From: Helicobacteraceae bacterium
GTDB lineage: Bacteria; Campylobacterota; Campylobacteria; Campylobacterales; Sulfurimonadaceae
Assembly (NCBI GenBank): GCA_027081565.1
Contig: JALWKG010000289.1
Span: forward strand, 1 to 12,111
Direction of reading: 5' to 3'
DNA: 12,111 nt
The stretch's first letter is position 1; each line of letters starts with the position of its first letter. A program made the position numbers and the translations under genes. This document shows, in pieces, positions 1-5,371 of this stretch. The notes beneath the pieces are model-generated. The model was given only the letters and a program-made list of their open reading frames with translations, searched no databases and was not told where the DNA came from.

Positions 1-77
1 ATATAAAGGCATATGTGTTTTTAAAACGATCTACTGTTAGGAGATGAAATCAATATTTTAGAGGCTGTTTTGTCAGT

Positions 78-107
78 ATAGTAATACTATTTATTAGTCT
101 AATAAAT
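78..107. repeat. Two abutting perfect palindromes
   Basis: Two perfect odd palindromes touch each other in an AT-rich stretch with no gene. ATAGTAATACTAT occupies 78-90 and ATTTATTAGTCTAATAAAT occupies 89-107. The second has 9-bp arms around one central base, more than chance usually gives even in AT-rich DNA. They could be an operator for a gene beyond the left edge, or small hairpins. There is no T-tract that would mark a classical terminator. Bases 1-199 hold no gene that I can support. Confidence 0.4.
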
Positions 108-160
108 TAGAAAGATAAAAGTGTTAAGAGGATGCTTTTTTGCATTCAAACCAAAGCAGT

Positions 161-182
161 GACCATCGTTTTTTAGATGGTC
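161..182 (-). terminator. Possible hairpin terminator of the leftmost lipoprotein gene
   Basis: A perfect 7-bp inverted repeat (GACCATC at 161-167, GATGGTC at 176-182) lies 17 bases downstream of the stop codon of the minus-strand lipoprotein gene. The loop is A-rich on that strand. No clean U-tract follows, so it could instead be a 3'-end stabilising hairpin. A weaker hairpin (GGATGC / GCATTC, loop TTTTTT) lies further downstream at 131-148. Confidence 0.3.
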
Positions 183-199
183 GTATTAGAGGGTGCTTA

Positions 200-1363
200 T
201 TAAAGGCCCAGTTTACTGCTTTTACAGTTTGCCAGGGTATCCATCTTATAACCTTCAAGTGTCTCACCGTCAGACTGATAGTTACCTGTAAATGTCTTCT
301 CTGTTGAGCTTTCATAATACTTGTCAAACTTGATAGTGTCTGCAGTAAAGAAACCGAGTTTAAGTAACATTGTCTTTTTGTTGTTGTCATAAGTCAGTGT
401 CAAGTCAGTAGTTTTACCATCTGCTTCGGTGACTGCTATATTGTTGTTTGAACGGATATCAGAACAAGTCTTGTCCCCACTTGCATCAATAATATACCAA
501 ATACCGTTAAGGTGGCTACGTTGGATCTCAACTAACTTTGGTTGCTCTACAGGAGGGTCAACGATTACAGGAGGATCAACTATTACCTCTTCTTCATCAT
601 CTTCGAATAAAGAATTCCACCATTGAGCTAAGAGATCAAGATATTCGTCAAATATTGAACTGTATTTATCAAGAATAGCATCTAGTTCATCTGTCTCGTT
701 TGTTGCATCTGCGCTTGCAGCACGCATTGATGATGGAGTGTTGTGTGTAGTACTTGCGTTATGCTCTTTGATCTCTAATGCTAATGCATAGTCAAAGAAC
801 TTCTTATCTGCATCTTTATCAAAGTTCAAAAGTTCATGGCTCTCAAGACCTTTTTTGATAGGATCATCTAAAAGCATCGCTAGATCTAAGTTATAACGAT
901 CTGCAATGTTTGCCATAGAGTCTTCGTAGTCATGTGAGTCCCCAAGGTCTTCAACAACTCTAGTACTATACATGTTAATGTTTTGCTTGCCTTCTTCTGA
1001 CTTATAGTATTTGTACATCTCTAAAGTGTTTGGCAGAGAGTTGTTGTTTTCATCAAGAAGAATAAGACTGTAACCGCCAGATGTCATCAAGATAGTACCA
1101 TCAGCAACTTCAGAAGGTAGAGTAAATGAGTAAGCACCTAAGTCATCAGTACTTGTTTGAGGCTCATCTTCATTACATTGCCCGTCATCGTTTGAATCAA
1201 GACAAACAATAGCAGGGTTAAAGCGAGAGCTTTTTAATGTAGTAGATCCAGAAATCGTTACTGATTTTGCGATATCTTTATCTGGTGCATCTTCAGTAGA
1301 CCCACACCCTTGAAAAAGTGTTGCCATACCTAATAATAGTGATAGTGTTAATGATAATTTCAT
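200..1363 (-). CDS. Outer-membrane-type lipoprotein with a Ca-binding-like loop
   Basis: The function is not recognised. The 387-residue product begins with a lipoprotein signal peptide; the lipobox FQGC gives a lipidated Cys20 followed by Gly, which favours the outer membrane by E. coli rules. Residues 51-70 carry VCLDSNDDGQCNEDEP, an EF-hand-like acidic loop flanked by Cys54 and Cys63, then a short beta segment (GAYSFTLP) as in carboxypeptidase-regulatory-like repeats. Residues about 135-255 look helical and end in QWWNSLF. An acidic linker with a tandem VIVDPP repeat (260-272) leads to a C-terminal beta domain starting HLNGIWY, with Cys300 and Cys380 as a possible disulfide. The ATG at 1363 has AAAGGG seven bases upstream and a TATAAT box further upstream. 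It resembles the lipoprotein at the right edge of the window. Role in the envelope is inference only. Confidence 0.85.
   Translation of the reverse strand: MKLSLTLSLLLGMATLFQGCGSTEDAPDKDIAKSVTISGSTTLKSSRFNPAIVCLDSNDDGQCNEDEPQTSTDDLGAYSFTLPSEVADGTILMTSGGYSLILLDENNNSLPNTLEMYKYYKSEEGKQNINMYSTRVVEDLGDSHDYEDSMANIADRYNLDLAMLLDDPIKKGLESHELLNFDKDADKKFFDYALALEIKEHNASTTHNTPSSMRAASADATNETDELDAILDKYSSIFDEYLDLLAQWWNSLFEDDEEEVIVDPPVIVDPPVEQPKLVEIQRSHLNGIWYIIDASGDKTCSDIRSNNNIAVTEADGKTTDLTLTYDNNKKTMLLKLGFFTADTIKFDKYYESSTEKTFTGNYQSDGETLEGYKMDTLANCKSSKLGL
551..586. repeat. 18-bp tandem duplication in the lipoprotein linker
   Basis: Two adjacent 18-bp units, AGGAGGGTCAACGATTAC and AGGAGGATCAACTATTAC, match at 16 of 18 positions. 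They encode the doubled VIVDPP of the lipoprotein linker on the minus strand. The unit is in frame, so copy number could change without breaking the gene. Confidence 0.7.
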
Positions 1364-1390
1364 ATATACCCTTTGGTTTGATTATGACCA

Positions 1391-1396
1391 ATTATA
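1391..1396 (-). promoter_or_regulatory. Candidate -10 box of the lipoprotein gene
   Basis: On the minus strand this reads TATAAT, 27 bases upstream of the start codon. No TTGACA-like -35 box sits at the expected distance, as is common for sigma-70 promoters in Campylobacterota. The 264-base gap between this gene and the caspase-like gene suggests separate transcription. Confidence 0.4.
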
Positions 1397-1431
1397 TGAT
1401 AATCTTATATAAAGAGAGTTGATATACTAAA

Positions 1432-1512
1432 TCAAGGTTTTAGCGTCAGCTTATCTGTTACCAATTCACTCATAAATAAAACTAATAACGCTAAAGAGAT
1501 AAAAATATTCAT
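1432..1512 (-). CDS. Possible 26-residue hydrophobic small protein
   Basis: A short ORF (ATG at 1512, TGA at 1432-1434) sits alone between the lipoprotein and caspase-like genes on the same strand. It reads MNIFISLALLVLFM, then a polar tail, SELVTDKLTLKP. That is one short transmembrane-like helix followed by a hydrophilic end. I see no Shine-Dalgarno sequence upstream (the 15 bases are nearly all A and T), so translation is doubtful. It may be a real micro-protein, a remnant of a larger membrane protein, or chance. Confidence 0.18.
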   Translation of the reverse strand: MNIFISLALLVLFMSELVTDKLTLKP

Positions 1513-1627
1513 GTAAAAAAATATATTTACACATAAATTATCTGTTTAAGGTGAAAAAGAGGAAAACAAGCTGAAAAAGTTGCTGGAACTTATGTTTTAT
1601 TGGTCTTAAATGAGACTAATAAAGTGT

Positions 1628-2740
1628 TTATTCTAAGATAATCTGACGACGCTCACCCTTTTTAGGATGTTTTGGTTTCACCTGTTTGACCTTTTTGGGA
1701 TCACTGAGTATAAATTGGATCTCATTAGGTTCCTGTGCCTTCTGTTCTGCAAGGATTGCTGCTTTTCTTGCGGTTTGCTCCTTTGCTTTTTGAGTTGCTT
1801 CTGCTGCCTCTGCTTTGAAATGGCGTTGGCGTTGCTCTTCTGCTGTGGCTCTTTTTTCTTTTTCTATTTTTAAAAGTTTGTCTAAGTGTGTTTGTACTTT
1901 AGAACGATAGTGACTATGAGGATAACGTTCTAAAAACCTTTTGAGTGCCTCTTGAGAATCACTTCCTTTGATCTTGGTATAAGCGAGTTCATCAGGTGCG
2001 GGTATATGGTCTGGAAGGACAAAATAAAAAGGCTGGTTCTTGACGATCTTGATATAAGGTTTTGGTTGATGATGTTGGCGACGCAGTTGTGTAAGCTTGT
2101 TTTTTACGGATGTTAACTCCATGCCTTTTTTTTGCGCTACGGTAATAAAGTCCTGACCAAAAGTGTCTGAGGTGTTGATATGGTTGGGTTGTACACTTGT
2201 AAAAGTTACATGTGCTTTAGGTGACTTTATGGGTGCCAGTCCATCTTTTTGAGGAGAAAATATAGTACCAAAAGGATCTTTGAACCCAGTATCCAAGATG
2301 ACAATATTCAGACGATCATAACTCTCATCCATGGTGGTATAGATAAAATTGAGTGAGATACTTTTTTGTACGATCATAGACTCGTCCAAAATACCGTTGT
2401 CAACAGTCACCAAATAGTTTTTCCCTTTGGTTTGAACAGCATGACCACTAAAGTAGACAACCCCGATACCATTGACATGCAGACGTTTGTTAAACTTTCT
2501 TAAAAGCCGTACAAAGTTACGTTTGTCAAGGTTCTCTCCATAATAGACATAGAAGCCATTTTCTTCTAAAAATTTTTTCATCTGACGTGCCTGCTGGGTA
2601 GCATGTGCAAGAGGATGATCATCATAGTCGCTGTTACCAATGACCATGGCAACACGGTGCTCTTTCTTCATCGTTTTAAGTGTCGTTGCAGACCAGAGCG
2701 TTGCCGTTAGCAGTGTTGTAAGTATGATAAATCGTAACAT
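1628..2740 (-). CDS. Secreted caspase-fold (peptidase C14-like) protein without catalytic Cys
   Basis: The 370-residue product has a signal peptide (residues 1-18, ending LWSA) and a caspase p20-like domain: RVAMVIGNSDY at 29-39, helix QQARQMKKFLEENGF, and VVYFSGHA at 94-101 with the expected catalytic His100. In the second catalytic block active relatives have a LDACRDNPF-type motif; here it reads LDTGFKDPF (149-157), placing Gly152 where Cys should be. No cysteine occurs anywhere in the protein. FYFVLP at 238-243 closes the domain. Residues 251-288 resemble the half-TPR segment common after bacterial caspase domains, and about 290-340 is a charged Ala/Glu/Lys/Gln-rich helix. It is therefore probably a pseudoenzyme with a binding or scaffold role in the periplasm (inference). 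The start is ATG at 2740; a TTG three bases earlier lies at better spacing from AAAGG, so the exact start is open. It lies 32-35 bases after the small membrane protein gene, probably co-transcribed. Confidence 0.85.
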   Translation of the reverse strand: MLRFIILTTLLTATLWSATTLKTMKKEHRVAMVIGNSDYDDHPLAHATQQARQMKKFLEENGFYVYYGENLDKRNFVRLLRKFNKRLHVNGIGVVYFSGHAVQTKGKNYLVTVDNGILDESMIVQKSISLNFIYTTMDESYDRLNIVILDTGFKDPFGTIFSPQKDGLAPIKSPKAHVTFTSVQPNHINTSDTFGQDFITVAQKKGMELTSVKNKLTQLRRQHHQPKPYIKIVKNQPFYFVLPDHIPAPDELAYTKIKGSDSQEALKRFLERYPHSHYRSKVQTHLDKLLKIEKEKRATAEEQRQRHFKAEAAEATQKAKEQTARKAAILAEQKAQEPNEIQFILSDPKKVKQVKPKHPKKGERRQIILE

Positions 2741-2775
2741 CAAATAAAGTGCCTTTAATTCTGTGATAGTGTGAC

Positions 2776-3078
2776 CTAATGTGTATTAGACTCTTCTGTG
2801 AGATAGATCCAAAAATCTTTATGAGATCTACCTTGGTTTAAAAAGTAAAGCTGCAAGATGGTGACACGATAAAGGGTGATCCCCATTTTTACAAAAGGTA
2901 TAAGCAATGTGAAGACCATCCATGAAGGTTGCTGCTTGTCTCCTTTAGAGAGCATCATCTCTTGCACGCCAATGTTAAGACTGAGGTACCATCCAAAAAG
3001 AAAGGAGAACAGAAAGTTCAAGATAATCCCAAAAAGTACTATGGCTATAAAGTCTTGTTCGTACATACCTGCGATCAT
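2776..3078 (-). CDS. Small two-helix membrane protein, unknown function
   Basis: I do not recognise this 100-residue protein. It has two hydrophobic stretches, about residues 9-35 (DFIAIVLFGIILNFLFSFLF) and 53-80 (SWMVFTLLIPFVKMGITLYR), joined by a polar loop SKGDKQQP, with a charged C-terminus. This fits an inner-membrane hairpin. The ATG at 3078 follows AGGAG with only three bases between; a second ATG four codons later (MYEQ) is an alternative, with the same AGGAG 15 bases away. It is the first gene of a likely two-gene unit with the cysteine-less caspase-like protein downstream, so it might be a membrane partner for it (inference). No charge pattern or motif points to transport or enzyme activity. 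Confidence 0.7.
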   Translation of the reverse strand: MIAGMYEQDFIAIVLFGIILNFLFSFLFGWYLSLNIGVQEMMLSKGDKQQPSWMVFTLLIPFVKMGITLYRVTILQLYFLNQGRSHKDFWIYLTEESNTH

Positions 3079-3105
3079 CAGAACTCCTGTTTTATATAAA
3101 TAAGT

Positions 3106-3111
3106 ATCATA
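3106..3111 (-). promoter_or_regulatory. Candidate -10 box of the minus-strand membrane protein gene
   Basis: On the minus strand this reads TATGAT, 27 bases before the start codon, within AT-rich sequence with no evident -35 box. Overlapping alternatives (TATAAA, TATATA) exist nearby, so the exact box is uncertain. The surrounding 3079-3343 stretch is a divergent promoter region in which I see no gene or structured RNA. Confidence 0.3.
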
Positions 3112-3304
3112 TTTTATAATCCTAATTTTAGCCTATTATCTCTAAAGATTCGATGTGTTTTCCAAAGAGATGAAGATAGTAATATTTTAAAACAGAGGGC
3201 CACAACTGCTATCTGATACGTAGTAATACAAAGGTGCTCTATAAGTAACATAATTGTAAATAGTAAAAAGCTTTAGAGGAAGATACCACTAATTTAAAGA
3301 GCTT

Positions 3305-3310
3305 TATAAT
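3305..3310 (+). promoter_or_regulatory. Candidate -10 box of the oadGAB operon
   Basis: A perfect TATAAT lies 33 bases upstream of the oadG ATG, giving a leader of about 25 bases that contains AAAGGG as ribosome binding site. The -35 position (around 3282) has no TTGACA-like sequence. Confidence 0.45.
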
Positions 3311-3343
3311 AAGATAAACGAAATTTAGTGCAAAGGGCCAAAT

Positions 3344-3583
3344 ATGGAAGTAAATTATATTTATGAAGGCTTGAAGATCATGCTGCTTGGTATGGGAACG
3401 GTGTTTATGTTCCTTATTGTCATGATTGTTATGATGAATATCATGTCAACAGTAGTCCACCGTTTTTTTCCAGAGCCGAATGATGCGGAAAATACCCCAT
3501 CACCGATTCAAGGAAATAATGCTAAAAAGATCGCAGCGATTACAGCAGCGATCATACACCACAGACAAGTAACTAAAGGATAG
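3344..3583 (+). CDS. oadG: Oxaloacetate decarboxylase, gamma chain (OadG)
   Basis: This is the small membrane subunit that holds the decarboxylase complex together: in known systems OadG binds OadB through its membrane part and OadA through its soluble tail. The 79-residue protein is the usual size. It has a short N-terminus (MEVNYIYEGLKIM), one transmembrane helix at about 12-34 with the family's MLLGMGTVF signature, a Pro/Asn/Gln linker, and a tail KKIAAITAAIIHHRQ. Adjacent histidines (72-73) near the end are where the Klebsiella subunit is described as binding zinc, to my recollection. AAAGGG lies seven bases before the ATG. The stop codon is two bases from the oadA start and its last codons contain the AAAGGA that serves oadA, so translation of the two is coupled. 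The order G-A-B is that of classical oad operons. Confidence 0.92.
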   Translation: MEVNYIYEGLKIMLLGMGTVFMFLIVMIVMMNIMSTVVHRFFPEPNDAENTPSPIQGNNAKKIAAITAAIIHHRQVTKG

Positions 3584-3585
3584 AA

Positions 3586-5367
3586 ATGGCTAAGAAGTTT
3601 ATTGACATTATGGACACGACTTTCCGTGACGGATTCCAGTCCGTTTTCGGTGGTCGTGTATTGATGGATGACTTTTTCCCTGCAGTAGAAGCAGCGAAAG
3701 AGGCAGGGATCACTCACTTTGAGTTTGGTGGAGGCGCGCGCTTCCAGTCACTTTATTTTTACTTGAATGAAGATGCATTTACCATGATGGACCGTTTCCG
3801 TGAGATCGTTGGACCAGATGCTAACCTTCAGACACTTGCACGTGGTGTTAACACGGTAATGCTTGACACAGGTTCTCGTGAACTCATCGACATGCACGCC
3901 AAGCTTTTCAAAAAGCACGGTACTACAACGATCCGTAACTTTGACGCACTTAATGATGTTGAGAACCTGAAGTACTCAGGTGAGCGTATCAGCCATCATG
4001 GTCTTAAACACGAAGTCGTTGTAACGATGATGGACCTTCCACCAGGATGTACGGGTGCACATGACGTAGCTTTCTACGAGAAGACACTGCGTGAGATCTT
4101 AGACAGCGGCATACCTTACGACTCCATCTGTTTCAAAGATGCTTCTGGTACATCAAGCCCTAAAAAAGTCTATGACACTATTAAGATGGCACGTGGTCTT
4201 GTTCCTGAGGGAACACATCTTCGTCTTCATACACACGAGACTGCAGGTGTTTCTGTCTCTGCATATATGGCAGCATTAGATGCTGGTATTGATGGTATTG
4301 ATATGGCAGCAGCACCGGTTTCTGGTGGTACATCACAGCCAGACATCTTGACAATGCTCCATGCAACTAAGGGTATGGATTATGACCTTGGTGGTTTAGA
4401 GATCGAAAAGATCCTTACTTATGAAAAAGAGGTACAGTCAGCACTTTCAGACTACTTCATGCCACCAGAAGCAACAATGGTCTCTCCTTTGATCCCATTC
4501 TCGCCAATGCCAGGTGGTGCACTTACAGCCAACACGCAGATGATGCGTGACAACAACATCTTAGAGCGTTTTCCAGATGTTATTGATGCGATGCGTGAAG
4601 TGGTTGAGCGCGGTGGTTATGGTACATCTGTAACGCCAGTGAGCCAGTTTTACTTCCAACAAGCACTGAACAATGTTATGCAAGGTCCTTGGAATGCTAT
4701 CGCTCCTGGTTATGGAAAAATGGTACTGGGTTACTTTGGTAAAACACCGGTTGCACCAGATCCTGAGATCGTTAAGATCGCTTCTGAGAAGATGGGTCTT
4801 GAACCAACAACAAAAAAGGTTCTTGAACTCACCGATGCAGACGAGACTAAGTCTCTTGGACATTGGGAAAAGATCTTAAAAGAAGAGGGCATCGAGACGA
4901 CTGAAGAGAACATCTTTATCGCTGCAGCATGTCAAGAAAAGGGTATCACTTTCCTTAAAGGTGAAGCAGAAGTAAACGTACGAAAAATTTCAGAGATGAC
5001 AACAGAGGAGAATACAAATATGGCAGCAGGTAACTATACAGTAGTAGTAGACGGACAGCAATTTAGTGTACAGGTAGCAGAAGGTACAGGTGACATCCAG
5101 GTCGTAGCAGCAAACGGTGAGTCAGCAGCTCCATCAACTGAAGCTGCAGGTGTTGGTATTGAGATCAAAGCACTTCTTCCGGGTGCAGTTTGGAAGATCG
5201 TTGCCAATCCGGGCCAGAGTGTTCAAGAGGGTGATGTTCTTTTGATCCTAGAGTCTATGAAGATGGAGATCGATGTTGTCGCACCTAAAGGCGGCGTGGT
5301 CAAGTCTATTAATGTAGCGGTCAATGACAAAGTGGTCGAAGGCCAAGTTGTAGCAGTTATTGGATAG
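3586..5367 (+). CDS. oadA: Oxaloacetate decarboxylase, alpha chain, with fused biotin carrier domain
   Basis: OadA transfers the carboxyl group of oxaloacetate to its own biotin, which OadB then decarboxylates. The 593 residues contain an HMGL-like carboxyltransferase barrel (about 5-265): metal ligands in DTTFRD (Asp10 region) and LHTHETAG (His215, His217), and the catalytic lysine Lys184 in CFKDASG. A conserved PYC/OADA domain spans about 290-470. The C-terminal biotinyl domain (about 525-593) has ESMKMEI, biotin on Lys559, 34 residues from the end. Several motifs differ from the Klebsiella type (DTTFRDGFQS for DTTLRDAHQS; FKDASG for IKDMAG), so substrate could be another acid, or the protein could serve as pyruvate carboxylase subunit B as described in Campylobacter. 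The flanking oadG and oadB favour a Na+ pump decarboxylase. No biotin carboxylase gene is present here. An internal ribosome binding site and ATG precede the biotinyl part (Met479). Confidence 0.9.
   Translation: MAKKFIDIMDTTFRDGFQSVFGGRVLMDDFFPAVEAAKEAGITHFEFGGGARFQSLYFYLNEDAFTMMDRFREIVGPDANLQTLARGVNTVMLDTGSRELIDMHAKLFKKHGTTTIRNFDALNDVENLKYSGERISHHGLKHEVVVTMMDLPPGCTGAHDVAFYEKTLREILDSGIPYDSICFKDASGTSSPKKVYDTIKMARGLVPEGTHLRLHTHETAGVSVSAYMAALDAGIDGIDMAAAPVSGGTSQPDILTMLHATKGMDYDLGGLEIEKILTYEKEVQSALSDYFMPPEATMVSPLIPFSPMPGGALTANTQMMRDNNILERFPDVIDAMREVVERGGYGTSVTPVSQFYFQQALNNVMQGPWNAIAPGYGKMVLGYFGKTPVAPDPEIVKIASEKMGLEPTTKKVLELTDADETKSLGHWEKILKEEGIETTEENIFIAAACQEKGITFLKGEAEVNVRKISEMTTEENTNMAAGNYTVVVDGQQFSVQVAEGTGDIQVVAANGESAAPSTEAAGVGIEIKALLPGAVWKIVANPGQSVQEGDVLLILESMKMEIDVVAPKGGVVKSINVAVNDKVVEGQVVAVIG
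5005..5022 (+). promoter_or_regulatory. Internal Shine-Dalgarno and in-frame ATG within oadA
   Basis: GAGGAG at 5005-5010 is followed, nine bases later, by ATG GCA GCA at 5020, in the oadA frame (Met479). Starting there would give a 115-residue protein ending at 5367 with the complete biotinyl domain, the size of stand-alone biotin carrier subunits. The join (residues EENTNMAAGNYTV) reads like the seam of an old gene fusion. Whether initiation occurs is not shown by sequence. Confidence 0.4.
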
Positions 5368-5371
5368 TCTG

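Noticed and set aside
161..182. A strong intrinsic terminator at the end of the leftmost lipoprotein gene
   Set aside because: The stem is perfect but no U-tract follows it, so I kept it only as a low-confidence hairpin.
429..626. Plus-strand frame with Thr/Gly/Ser repeats (GGSTITGGSTIT)
   Set aside because: The repeat is simply the reverse reading of the 18-bp tandem repeat encoding VIVDPP in the lipoprotein.
1667..1873. Cys/Phe/Leu-rich plus-strand frame
   Set aside because: It is the complement of the Lys/Glu/Ala-rich tail of the caspase-like protein, which produces such runs automatically.
3079..3343. Riboswitch or small RNA in the divergent region before oadG
   Set aside because: Beyond short AT-rich motifs and repeated AGCTTTA words there is no extended stem structure, and the likely oadG leader is only about 25 bases.
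5360..5371. TTG start for oadB overlapping oadA by eight bases
   Set aside because: It would add MDSL before a clean signal-peptide-like start; the ATG at 5372 is the simpler choice.
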